A DNA stretch of 64,000 nucleotides from Branchiostoma floridae (lineage: Eukaryota > Chordata > Leptocardii > Amphioxiformes > Branchiostomatidae): the NCBI RefSeq assembly GCF_000003815.2, contig NC_049984.1:19820355-19884354 (forward strand), written 5' to 3'. This document shows positions 1 to 10,502 of the stretch, piece after piece. Both the position numbers and the translations under genes were made by a program. Position 1 is the stretch's first letter, and every line of letters begins with the position of its first letter. Below the pieces are notes generated by a model that was not told where the DNA came from, searched no databases, and worked only from the letters and a program-made list of their open reading frames with translations.

Positions 1-1019
1 TGGAGGACGGTCCAGGTCATCCAAGGTGTGGAGTGTGATTAAAAAAACTTGTGGACGAAGCTAAGGAAAACGCAAAAGAAACGAAATTTCGTCCGTCGGC
101 TCTGGGCCAAGAGGTGTCCAGAGAATTGAAGGAGGGACACAAGTCGTGTTCATTCAAGTTCAGGTGGCATAAAGTAAAAGTACTCTGACCATTCCAAGTT
201 CTACGAAATCTTGGTATGCGCATTGTAAACTGCCTCTGAGACCTACAGATGAGATGTAAGTATTGTACTGTAGCAAGGATTACTTTAGCCCCTTAGCTTT
301 TAGTTAGCGAATCGCCCCTGGGTGGACCTCTTCCTGTCTTCAATGGTACCCCCCCTCGATCGTTACGTAAAGGCGCCTTCTTTCATGACGTCACAATGTA
401 AATGAGTCACCGTGTTACCGCCCCCAAATTGAACTCTTCACCAATCTCAGATTTTCTGTTTGGCCACCTCTAAATTGGTATGCAAACTCAGACTAGAAAG
501 AGCTCGGACAGACTTTCCTACTGCATCCAAGCAACTGATTTCCTGGTAAGATTTGACAGTTTCTATATTCTGGCGTTCGCTGTTGTGCCTCTAAATTCTT
601 CGTTTCGGGAGATACTTAGATAGATACTTCCGGTTGGGTTCGGAGGTCAACCCGTAAGCACAGGATTCCTGACCGTGGGCCCTATTTGTGTCATTAAATA
701 AAGGAAGAATGGTGCAAACATGTCACATGCATGATCAGAAGACAGGAGTATGAGCAACTTAAAGATGGAAGCAAACTACTTTCTGCAAAATATTGCGCTA
801 CGACGTCTGATCAGATGTCGACAAATGTTTGAGAAAACAGCAAAGAAAAGACAACAGTTTGGAACTAGAGGAAATGACGCCAAGAAATCCCTAGAGGCTC
901 GAGTGTAATAATAATAATAATATTGTATACCTTCGATATTTCTCCCTGGGCATATCTCTAATAGAAATAGTCAACGTCACCATACTGTGTTAACAGGTTG
1001 TTGTACCTGATCTACACAG
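1..1019. other. unassigned DNA, no supported gene
   Basis: I find no convincing exon here. A short lysine/glutamate-rich open stretch on the + strand near 38-195 is limited by stops and has no splice context I trust. A short ATA/ATT-rich run lies at 908-925. An AATAAA-like motif occurs near 696-702 without an associated gene. Confidence 0.4.
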
Positions 1020-1290
1020 CAGTCTTAGCATCTACTTGAAGCTGTATAAGCTCATGGAAAATGAGTTTCATTACATCGATTTTAAGCTGCAGTCCTACCT
1101 GGCAACAGTCTTGGAGGAAGGTGGCATCACCAAGAAGGAACTGCTGGATGACGAGCACCTTGGCAAGTTCAAGCCGTATGTGGCTGCCATCGATAAAACT
1201 CGAGAGCTGGACGACAAAGCCGACGCCCTCCAGGAGAAACTCCGTTTTACCAGACCGAATGGAGTAAAAATCGGTCATTGGACCTGTAAT
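1020..1290 (+). CDS. putative internal exon, unknown protein
   Basis: A 271-base open stretch has a plausible acceptor (CTACACAG before 1020) and a strong donor (GTAAGT after 1290). It encodes about 90 residues in one frame. The composition is protein-like, with a segment LEEGGITKKELLDDE followed by a charged helical stretch ending near TRELDDKADALQEK. No family is recognised. No matching upstream or downstream exon can be assigned, so it may be an orphan exon of a decayed gene. The start is not a methionine; it is chosen by the splice acceptor. Confidence 0.35.
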
Positions 1291-3664
1291 GTAAGTTCAG
1301 GGATGATGAGAAGATAGGACAGACCATAGAAGCCATAATGGATTTCAGAATGTTACGTCTGGCTTCGAGAGACCTTATAGCAACAGAGGGCCAACACCAT
1401 AGATCATGCTACCGAGCATAAACTAAAAGTACGGAACCGAACGTATCAAGAGCTATTTCAACAACCCTAGGGTACTAAGAATGACAGATCTCTCCTCTAG
1501 ATTAGTAGAGTCTATGAAGTCTCTTGGTATAGAGCCTACCATGATGAGGATGACCCAATCGAGAAACACATGCGGTGGAGCAAGAAGGGTGGCGTAACTT
1601 GATAACAATTTATATTCTGATAGAGAGGGTGTCACCCACAAATATCTAGATGAAGTAATATACACATTTATACCTACGTAGAACCGAACTAAATTTGAGA
1701 CTTTTTAACGACGTCCAAGGTGAACAGTTACCCATTCGAGCTCAGAAAGACAAGAGCAGCCATTTTCCAATACCTTGGAATGTGTTACACGTAAAGGAAG
1801 TACTGACAACGCAACAACAGATAACACACCAAGGTACAAATGGCGGCCAAATAGAAACAAAAAGCTGTGGAAACAAAAGCGCCATTGCCTTGACCTGAGA
1901 CATAAAGAATATTACACCTCTTGCATCATTCCATCATTATTATTGGAATAAAGACACTGCAATGGACCTCATCCTTGCCGTTGCCTTACTCTCGGTACAC
2001 GAAAACCGGTGACCGGCCTCGTCCGTAATCATCGTTTACAACTTGGCGTGAGTCGGCAGGATCGGGCTGCGATAACAAGGAAAAACAACAGAACATCATG
2101 GGGGCCGCAACTGCAAGAACACTGAAGAACACGGAACACCAAGCAAGCTACAACTGGACTGTGTGACACGGGACTGCGGCAGCACTAAAGAACATCAAGG
2201 TAAGGGAATCTGTTGTGGGGTTGATGGAGATGCACAACAGTCGCCTTTAGTAATAGCCGAAGTTGTCATCTTGCTATAGATGTGGTAGTTGTTAGGAGGG
2301 GAGTGTTTAATGTAAGTAGTAGTTAAGTATCGATGGCAGAAGGGGGGACTTTCCGGGAATCCCCGGTTTCACATGACTGTTTTGTCTCAAAGATCTACAG
2401 ATATTAGATCCAGAACATTTGCGGACTACTCTAACTACGTGCCAACACTGGACAAAGTTTGGTCTCCCGCCAGCGCCGTGCAATTTTCTGGTACTCGTAA
2501 ACTACATAGACACACTAGAGGAATAGATTTGGTTAATCCTCGACCCAGAAACGGGGCTATTTGGAGTAAAGGACAAAAAGTTTATCAAGGATGTCTGTTT
2601 GGAGATAGCTCTAGTATTCACTAGCTGCATCCTTAAACATATGCACCTACTAGTGATCAACAATAATACCACAACCGGTTAACTGGCCGCTCTTCAGGTA
2701 CCCGGTAGGACAGAATTAGGGCAGTAAAAAGGATTTTTACGGATTCCTCACCGCAAACGGTTTTTAACATGCGAAGAAGTAGTGGAAAGTTCTAAATGAC
2801 AGACTGACCTGGTACAATCCCAGATTAATAGAAAACAAAAATAGAAAGTTGCAAGTATACCTGGATGGATTAGATGGAAGAAACAGCGGTCTTACATCGT
2901 ATTCTACCGTTTGAAACATTTTGTACACGTGAAAAATTTAACATTTGTAACATTTTCTCGATTAGACGCTTTTCCTGGCACAAATGTAAGGCGTTTTAGT
3001 GATTTTGGTTAAAATTAAGCTAGCCGATACAGACGTTCTGGACCAGGAGACATTTGTGTGATTGACGTAGGCTGTGTCCTGTGTTTGATCTCTCATTTCC
3101 TCATATGGTAAGAGCGGGCAGCTGACTGGAATCAACGAGCAAAACGCCCAACGTTCATTCTGAGCCTGGCAGAGCCAGCGTGAGGTTGTGTTATTTATAC
3201 TCCACCATGGCCAAATATCCAGGCTTCCCAACCCGTATATTCTCATGAAGACTATAAATATCCTGTCAGCAGAGAACTACAATCTTACCGCAGCATTAGT
3301 TAGACTTAACAGGCAGGTACGTGAGCTGCAAGGATCATCAGAAAATCTACAGCTTGAGCTGAGAGCAGCCAGGGGGTGAGATGCCATGTACCAAAGGCCG
3401 GGACAATGCCGGCCATTATGTGTAACCTGCGTCTGTTCTTTCCGTTCCATTGGAGGCATAGTACGTGTCGTGGGTCATTAAAATTATAAATAGAAAAAAA
3501 AAAAGCAAAAAAGGAGACATGGAAAATAGTACAAAAGGAGGCCAGGTGCCTTCCCTTACGTCAGCTGCCGACAACTGAGAGAAGGGTTTTTTTCCTCCTC
3601 AAAAAACTATAAATGGAACATCCAACTTAATGAAGAAGAAAAAACATTTCTCACAATAATGACT
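1291..3664. other. unassigned DNA with short ORFs
   Basis: No recognised gene. An 83-codon ATG ORF at 2373-2624 (+) has ordinary composition but no recognisable domain and no clear splice partners. A 63-codon open stretch at 3188-3379 (+) has a helix-like tail rich in Leu, Arg and Glu (LNRQVRELQ). A possible poly(A) signal sits near 1947. The region is probably relic DNA. Confidence 0.35.
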
Positions 3665-3803
3665 AACATCCAACATACCCATCTAACTAAGCTGCACCAG
3701 CCCCCACTGAGCCCGAGGCACAGTCCCCGAAGTCTGGGTTTCCAAGAGGCTGGACAGATGTAACAATAGACCTGACTAACAACCCCAGAGTAAGTTGGAT
3801 GTT
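3665..3803. repeat. dispersed repeat, copy A (139-bp TIR segment)
   Basis: The segment starts with AACATCCAAC and ends with its reverse complement GTTGGATGTT. The interior contains the marker GCACAGTCCCCGAAGTCTGG or a close variant. Near-identical copies lie at 8837-8975, 31474-31608 and 36598-36736, all in the same orientation. Similarity extends a few tens of bases to each side, so the segment is embedded in a longer repeat. This copy loses similarity near 3827. Confidence 0.85.
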
Positions 3804-3904
3804 CTGCCACAATAACTAAACATTGATGTCCTCCCCTCCGTCCCCCTGGCACCGCGTTGCGGCCGCCATGCGCGAGGTCTTGCCTTCCCCTGGCGACGTC
3901 TCGC

Positions 3905-4250
3905 CCCCCCCCCCCTCCCAGATGACGACCAGCCTCAATCTTCTCTGTTCTTCTATGATGACATCTTGATCCCCTACGTTCCATTCCACCGAATTCCATT
4001 CGACATTGACCCCGCCGACAACAACGTCGTTCACCTGCCGGCCGAATATGACCACGAACGTGACCACCCCCTACTCTTTCCTGACGACAACCGCTACCAC
4101 GATGATTCTGACGAAAACCGCCACCACTATGACTTTGATGACAACCGCAACCGTCCTTACCCTGACAACGACCGCCACTTCCCTGATCCTACAGACAACC
4201 GCTACCGCTATGACTCTGAGTCTGACGACGATCTCAACCGTCCTAACTAA
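3905..4250 (+). pseudogene. low-complexity Asp/Asn/Arg/His-rich ORF
   Basis: After a C-run (3907-3917) an open frame continues through LFFYDDILIPYVPFHRIP into a tail of irregular repeats of the type DDNRYHDD / DENRHHYD / DDNRNRPY, ending at 4250. The repeat is visible in the DNA as variants of GACAACCGCTACC. The frame is cut upstream by the C-run, where a frameshift or a sequencing slip is likely. It could be the N-terminal disordered part of the retrotransposon ORF whose gag core lies at 5.1-5.7 kb, but the intervening stops prevent a firm link. No catalytic motif is present. Confidence 0.3.
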
Positions 4251-5084
4251 CCGTCACTCCCCTGCTTCACCCAGACACTCTCCGCCTAACCATTCCTAGT
4301 CTACCCCACCTTTTTTCCTCTCCAGCATCTCTCTTTCATCTCCATCTCCTTTGTGGTAGTTACATTTCACAATCCATATGTACAATGCAAGGATGCCCAT
4401 GTTGAATGCATGGGTTCTTGGACATATGTCCAATCAACAATATAGAAATACCACCCCTACAATGACTCAGTGTATATATTGGTAAAAGGATATAAATAGA
4501 TTCAGCCCTTGCCACAGCCACACTCCAGTAGTAGTTTCCTCAATACCACACCAAAGATTCAGCCATGTCCACTGCTATACCCCAGCAGTGGTTTCCTCAA
4601 CACCGCAACAAGGATTCAGACCTTTCCACGCCTCAACAGACACGACGTGAACTTTCCTGATCGCAGTGACATTCACCCTTTTCCAGTCATACAGAACTTC
4701 ATGAGCCCTCAGAGACGCTGAGTTAGAATAACTGAAATGTAAAATCAAAAAGTAGCTGAGGAAAATGAAACAGATGACAGGAGGCGTGAGGTGTCCGAAA
4801 TACCGAGATATATCCAACCTCAGCAAGAGCATGGAAGAGCTGGAGCACCAAATACAACAGTGCATCATGTGCACGACGTTCTGAAGTCCATTTTTGCAAT
4901 TTTTGTTCAGGCCTATGAGCTCAGTGGGTGGATGCAAGAGATCTACTCTTGTAAGCAAGGTGGCTAAATCTTCTTGCAAGCAAAGTGTAGGCCATCGGCA
5001 AGGATCAACGACCTATTCCGCAAAACATGGGTGTGCTGCTAGCCTATTGGTACAGTAAAGAAAGCCAACTACTCCTGTACAATC
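4251..5084 (+). other. proline/serine-rich relic with a duplicated segment
   Basis: Two diverged tandem copies of about 65 bp occupy roughly 4500-4630; each reads CAGTGGTTTCCTCAA or CAGTAGTAGTTTCCTCAA and is followed by ATTCAG. An open stretch near 4755-4890 has a Glu/Arg-rich then Gln-rich composition. These fit a decayed linker region upstream of the gag relic. No complete gene can be drawn. Confidence 0.3.
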
Positions 5085-5720
5085 ACCACCAGTCATCCAC
5101 AGCAGCCACCAGTCACCACAACCCAAACGCAACCTCGGAAGTACAGGCCCATCGCACCCCGTCTACCACAGCCACCCACCCCCATCATACCAGTCATTCC
5201 ACCTGCACAACAGCCAAACTTCAATGAAACTTATCGGGCAGGAACCCCTCTACCTCGTTTTGGATTGGATTGGTGGGAGGAGGCCCAAGTTTCATTCAAT
5301 TCGTGGGGTACCCCGCCTGAGCAGCAGGCCCACTTAGTCTTGCTTCGCCTACAGAGGGACGCCAAACGTGAGGTGGCCTGCCTCTCATCGCGGAAAAAGA
5401 CAAGTATAGATACTATAGTCCGCGTATTAAGGGACGCTTGTAGAGACACCGCTCCCTGGACGACTTTGCTATCAGAGTTCTAACGACGAGAGCTGGAAAC
5501 GGATGAGTCGTATCGCAACTACGCCATCGCTCTGCCGGGCCTAGCGCACAGAGCGGAACAGAAGCGGCCAGGCATACTAACTGACCAAGATGCTCCAAGA
5601 TAGGGCCCTCCGCGATAAATTTGTAGCTGGGCCACAGGACAGAACTTTGAGTAGGCACGTAGAAGTGCACGTCTGGCAACGCCGGGAGTGTACATTTATG
5701 AATATCCGGCTGGAAGTAAG
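5085..5720 (+). pseudogene. retrotransposon gag-like relic (Ty3/gypsy type)
   Basis: A proline/glutamine-rich leader (PPTPIIPVIPPAQQPNF) runs in frame into a gag-like core with the hallmark spacing W-x(6)-F-x(3)-G and EQQAHLVLLRLQRDAKREV. An in-frame TAA after residues LLSEF (about 5480) is followed in the same frame by RRELETDESYRNYAIAL. A shift near 5590 then moves the homologous reading (RDKFVAG...RHVEVHVWQRR) into another frame. Gag polyproteins of LTR retrotransposons package element RNA; here it is broken by one stop and at least one frameshift. No LTRs, protease or reverse transcriptase are seen beside it. Assignment rests on remembered motif patterns. Confidence 0.6.
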
Positions 5721-6065
5721 GGGACTAACAAGGGGGACGATCACCCGTCAAAGACGCTAGCTCCAGGGGCGGAGTCCCAGGGACATGATGACTAACTTGG
5801 AGGACAAACTGAACTGCAGGTAAAGTCTAAGGAAATCATCCCTTTTTTTTCCAAAAGCACGCACTGAGATGAAATTGTATCAAAAGCTTGACCAGTATAG
5901 CTTAAAGAAAGCTGTCTGTATACAGTCTTCCCCCAGTCTACTCCATTGTCGAGGTATGTCCAGAAATGGGGTAAATGTACGAAGTTTGTGTGTACGAACT
6001 TGTACGAAGTTAAAGGTAGATATAGACCGTAATCGGTAAACTTCGGAAGTTTTACGTGACGTCAT

Positions 6066-6945
6066 CTAAGTTCGTACAGGTAGGCAGGGTTGGTGTACGA
6101 TGTACGATGTACGGAGTTAACAAATCTAAGTTCGTACAGGTAGGCAGGGTTGGTGTACGATGTACGATCTTAACAAATCTAACTTCGTACAGGTAGGCAG
6201 GGTTAGTGTACGATGTACGATGTACGGAGTTAACAAATCTAAGTTCGTACAGGTAGGCAGGGTTGGTGTACGATGTACGATGTACGGAGTTAACAAATCT
6301 AAGTTCTTACAGGTAGGCAGGGTTGGTGTACGATGTACGATGTACGGAGTTAACAAATCTAAGTTCTTACAGGTAGGCAGGGTTGGTGTACGATGTACGA
6401 TGTACGGAGTTAACAAATCTAAGTTCTTACAGGTAGGCAGGGTTGGTGTACGATGTACGATGTACGGAGTTAACAAATCTAAGTTCGTACAGGTAGGCAG
6501 GGTTGGTGTACGATGTACGGAGTTAACAAATCTAAGTTCGTACAGGTAGGCAGGGTTGGTGTACGATGTACGATCTTAACAAATCTAACTTCGTACAGGT
6601 AGGCAGGGTTAGTGTACGATGTACGATGTACGGAGTTAACAAATCTAAGTTCGTACAGGTAGGCAGGGTTGGTGTACGATGTACGGAGTTAACAAATCTA
6701 AGTTCGTACAGGTAGGCAGGGTTGGTGTACGATGTACGATGTACGGAGTTAACAAATCTAAGTTCGTACAGGTAGGCAGGGTTGGTGTACGATGTACGAT
6801 GTACGGAGTTAACAAATCTAAGTTCGTACAGGTTGGCAGGGTTGGTGTACGATGTACGATGTACGGAGTTAACAAATCTAAGTTCGTACAGGTAGGCAGG
6901 GTTGATGTACGATGTACGGAGTTAACAAAATACATCGTACACCAA
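6066..6945. repeat. 60/53-bp minisatellite, about 15 copies
   Basis: The phrase AGGTAGGCAGGGTT recurs at 6078, 6138, 6191, 6251, 6311, 6371, 6431, 6491, 6544, 6597, 6657, 6710, 6770, 6830 (one mismatch) and 6890. Spacing is 60 bp, or 53 bp where TGTACGG is missing. Each unit carries overlapping GTACGATGTACGATGTAC palindromic words. Both strands stay open because 60 is divisible by three; I do not regard these ORFs as genes. The variant pair at 6138/6191 recurs at 6544/6597, which shows block duplication. Confidence 0.95.
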
Positions 6946-7261
6946 GTAAATATTTGTGTTCATTAAGTGCATTGAAGAATTGTGGTCAGGCCAGAAATAC
7001 AAAGTTGACAGTTCAAAGACCATACAGAAGGCACTTGAAAAAGTTTTGAATAATAGAAAGTAACAGAATTTAGAATGATGAAAGTATTGTCGATTTCTCA
7101 TAAATTTTAACGTTCCTACTAAGGCATAATGGTATACAACACTCACAAAAATGCTACCTAATGTTAGTCAAAACAAAATGATCTTGACTAAACTCATTTC
7201 ATATAAGTCATTCTATTGGAACGAAGATATATAGCATAACTCACGACAAAGTCAAAACATT

Positions 7262-7455
7262 TTAACTTCGTACATCGTACTTCGTACATTAGGTCCGCCC
7301 CATGTACGAACTTAGCATAACCCACAAAATAGAAAACATTTTAACTTCGTACATCGTACATTAGGTCCGCCCCATGTACGAACTTACCATAACCCACAAA
7401 ATATAAAACATTTTAACTTCGTACATTATAGGTCCGCCCCATGTACGAACTTAGC
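7262..7455. repeat. short tandem array, three shrinking copies
   Basis: Three copies of a unit of 60-80 bp contain ATTTTAACTTCGTACAT, then TAGGTCCGCCCCATGTACG, then AACTTA and CATAACCCACAAAATA. The first copy has an extra TCGTACT step, the second lacks it, and the third is shorter still. The core AACTTCGTAC is the reverse complement of the GTACGAAGTT word in the left part of the same TIR-bounded element. Confidence 0.8.
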
Positions 7456-7811
7456 GTAGCTACGTCACAGATAATTGTCGACGTTTCCCGAACTTTGCCG
7501 ACAGCGGTTGTCGGAAGGTAGAAATTGTCGGAAATTACGTGTGACGTAGGCTGATCCAAACTTCGTACATTTCACCCATTTCTGGACATGATATTTTCTG
7601 GAAAAACGGTGATATTTTGTATAAGTATTGAAAAAAAATCGAGACAAGTTCAAAACCAGCTCTAATGCTCTAACTCTAAATGACAAATCAGACTTACTCG
7701 GAGCAAGAGAGGGTTTTATACGTCCACTTCTGAACTTTTGGTTCCTATCTTTGAATGTGATAGATGTCTTTGTACCTAGTTAGGTAATAGTGATAACTGA
7801 GAAGCCTAGGA

Positions 7812-8486
7812 TTGGTATGCAGATATCACTTATCAAATATAGGGCGTCAAGAAAGCACGTGTAAGACCTCCTACATACGTCAGAGCTACAGAGGAGACTA
7901 CTGTTTGCTCGACGACACAGACAGGAAGGGCAACATACTCCAAAACAAGGAAGACATCGTCAGGGACATGAGAAAACCTGTCATTCCGCGTCGAAAGAAG
8001 TCAGACTCAGTGAAATGGACAAGTATCTCGGAGACGGGAGTGAAGAAGGTACTACAGATGAGACAAGCTCTGGGTAAGATTTTGAGGAAACACCGGAAAA
8101 AGCCTCCCTAACTGTATTCGGTGGCTGGTGTTGTCTCTGATGAGAACAGAGGAGGCGAAGTTAAGGTAGGTTTCACTAAGGTTAAGTGGACGGGGAGCTG
8201 GCCTAGCCAGCAGTACTCCTGGGTCCAGTTGGAGGCCTACCTACGTCACTACATGGAGGCCACTACTCTGGGTAGTGGAGGGACCCAAGAAGCGCAGGAC
8301 ATTCCGGTGCAGACCCTGAGGACAGCCTTCTACACTGCCCTAGGCAAAGGGAGTCACAAGGCTGGCCAGTACACCAGCAAAGCCAGCCTGACCATCCCCT
8401 TCACAAGTGCAGAGTTTGACAAGTTAACACACTACTTTCCGTCACTGATCACTGATATTGTTAAAACCTTATTCATCATAACTTAA
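7812..8486 (+). pseudogene. relic coding stretches, unknown family
   Basis: Two adjacent open stretches (7812-8111 and 8121-8486) have protein-like composition. The second has a Trp-containing segment (KVKWTGSWPSQQYSWVQ) followed by PVQTLRTAFYTALGKGSHKAG. They lie in different frames and may be pieces of one decayed gene. No known domain is recognised and no splice sites clearly join them. Confidence 0.3.
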
Positions 8487-8804
8487 CAAAACAGTTACAG
8501 TATTTCAATCCTAAAATTGCATCTTCCTTAACTCCGGACGAATTGTATACACAACAATGTTGAAAATTTGTTCATCGGATACAATAGTTTAGGGTTATCG
8601 AGGGATAGTCAGAAGTGTCATTTCGTACATCAATATACTCATTCAAGGAATGGCTGTTACTATTAACAACCATCTGTGAAAGTTCCACTTTTGTTGTATG
8701 GACTAGTCATAGGAATTGATATGTGTCTAATTTGTGTGAGGAATCGATGGGGACACCGAAAACATCAACACTAGTATGAATAACATGAGCAAAATCAGCT
8801 TCAT

Positions 8805-9678
8805 GAAAACACTTTTCTCTTAATATTAATGACTTTAACATCCAACAGACCCATCTAACTAAGCTGAACCAGCCCCCACTGAGCCAGAGGCACAGTCCCC
8901 GAAGTCTGGGTTTCCAAGAGGCTGGACAGCTGTAACAATAGACCTGACTAACAAACCCTGAGTAAGTTGGATGTTCTGCCAAAACAAAAGCCAAATAACT
9001 AAACATAGATGTTATCAGTGATGTGTTTCGATTTGATCCGCCACCAATGGTAACGTTTGATTGCAGTTAACCTCCTTTAACGGTGACTTCCTTTGACTTT
9101 GAAAGATATTGACTTTATCGACCAGCGTATGACACTACTATATCGATGACCATCTGTTGATTTGGTCTGCACCAGTACATTGCGTTGGTTGATGTTCGCC
9201 TCATCTCCGAGCTTCTGTACAGGAAACAAAAAATAAAGAAGCAAGATTAGTTGTGTAACAATTTTTCTTTTGCCAGTTGACGCGATAGATATGTCTTGAA
9301 GTCTAATAAGTCTGGCAATAGTTGGTATTTTTTAGCCAGCAGTCTCCGGCAGCAGAGAAGTGGAGTGGACACATGGTCGATAACACTTAAACATAAAAAA
9401 AACGTCTTCATGGTTCGGAAACATATCAAAAAAAGATTTGTGATATGTTCAAGAGAATATTGAAAAGTAGACCGATCCAGTCCGCCAACACGTAAACAAG
9501 ATAATCCATCACAGATGTCAGCCTCGGTTGGCCTCACAGTCACACCCAATTCTTGAGTTATCTAATAGTAGAGTAGAGTAGACTTCTTTTGATCACGAAT
9601 TGCAGACGAAAAACGGGTAAATATCATCAGAAACTAGAAGTTCGGGACCAAATCTGAGGGTATGGATAAACTTGACGT
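8805..9678. repeat. left repeat module, copy B (runs into gap)
   Basis: The 139-bp TIR segment (8837-8975) is followed by a long unique-looking tail that recurs at 36737-37150 and 38310-38550. Shared markers include AGCTTCTGTACAGGAA, GGTATTTTTTAGCCAGCAG, AACACGTAAACAAGATAATC and ACTAGAAGTTCGGGAC. The match continues to CTGAGGGTATGGA, where the N-run begins. The module lies directly left of the RecQ/DUF6589-like locus. No coding capacity is evident. Confidence 0.8.
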
Positions 9679-10156
9679 NNNNNNNNNNNNNNNNNNNNNN
9701 NNNNNNNNNNNNNNNNNNNNNNNNNNNNNNNNNNNNNNNNNNNNNNNNNNNNNNNNNNNNNNNNNNNNNNNNNNNNNNNNNNNNNNNNNNNNNNNNNNNN
9801 NNNNNNNNNNNNNNNNNNNNNNNNNNNNNNNNNNNNNNNNNNNNNNNNNNNNNNNNNNNNNNNNNNNNNNNNNNNNNNNNNNNNNNNNNNNNNNNNNNNN
9901 NNNNNNNNNNNNNNNNNNNNNNNNNNNNNNNNNNNNNNNNNNNNNNNNNNNNNNNNNNNNNNNNNNNNNNNNNNNNNNNNNNNNNNNNNNNNNNNNNNNN
10001 NNNNNNNNNNNNNNNNNNNNNNNNNNNNNNNNNNNNNNNNNNNNNNNNNNNNNNNNNNNNNNNNNNNNNNNNNNNNNNNNNNNNNNNNNNNNNNNNNNNN
10101 NNNNNNNNNNNNNNNNNNNNNNNNNNNNNNNNNNNNNNNNNNNNNNNNNNNNNNNN
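9679..10156. other. assembly gap (478 N)
   Basis: This gap hides the junction between the left repeat module and the helicase locus, so the exact left edge of that locus cannot be read. Confidence 1.
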
Positions 10157-10502
10157 TCCGCGGACGCTGGTAGATTTGGAATCAAAATGGCGCCCGCATA
10201 TTTAATGAGCCCGCTGTTGCCATGCGGGATAATGTATGCAAAGCGCCGACGGAAGCCCGAGCGCGCCCGAGCGCTGGGGGACCCGAGAAATAATGATATG
10301 CAGCTGCTGTGCTACGTCACGATCTGCCAGAAATAGCACAGCGGAGACACGATCGGGGTATTTCACAACCAAAACAAAGGACGGTAACATTCTAACACCG
10401 TGATGCTAACCATGGCCGAGCTCCTCTGGCGGCAAAAAGGTGCCAAAATGAAGACATTTGCATTTATAAAAGCCAGAAGATCAAAATCACAACGGTCTGG
10501 AG
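10157..10502 (+). promoter_or_regulatory. CpG-rich upstream region of the helicase gene
   Basis: The DNA here is clearly richer in CpG and GC than its surroundings (for example GCGCCGACGG and GAGCGCGCCCGAGCGC). It lies immediately before the ATG at 10503. This composition fits a TATA-less invertebrate promoter and 5' UTR. Out-of-frame ATGs exist upstream (10400, 10412). No specific factor site is claimed. Confidence 0.4.

Larger units (their letters stand above)
5955..7590. mobile_element. TIR-bounded element filled with minisatellites
   Basis: A near-perfect inverted pair bounds about 1.6 kb: left arm 5956-5987 (ATGTCCAGAAATGGGGTAAA and onward) and right arm 7558-7590, its reverse complement with few mismatches. 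Inside are a 15-copy 60/53-bp array and a second array built from the same GTACGA/TCGTAC words in inverted form. No transposase ORF is present, so it would be non-autonomous. The outer flanks show no obvious target-site duplication. Confidence 0.55.

Noticed and set aside
3607-3999. Minus-strand ORFs over the dispersed repeat (TYSGVVSQVYCY and CLGLSGGWCSLVRW type peptides)
   Set aside because: The same peptide appears at each repeat copy without start, splice or conservation of frame outside it. The DNA is a non-coding TIR segment.
6126-6945. Long ORFs on both strands over the 60-bp array (units such as MYGVNKSKFVQVGRV)
   Set aside because: The repeat length is divisible by three and the unit lacks stops in two frames, so the ORFs follow from the tandem structure. 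The array also resembles a CRISPR at a glance, but there are no unique spacers and the organism is a eukaryote.
9634-10336. ORFs spanning the 478-N gap
   Set aside because: They are open only because N codons contain no stops.
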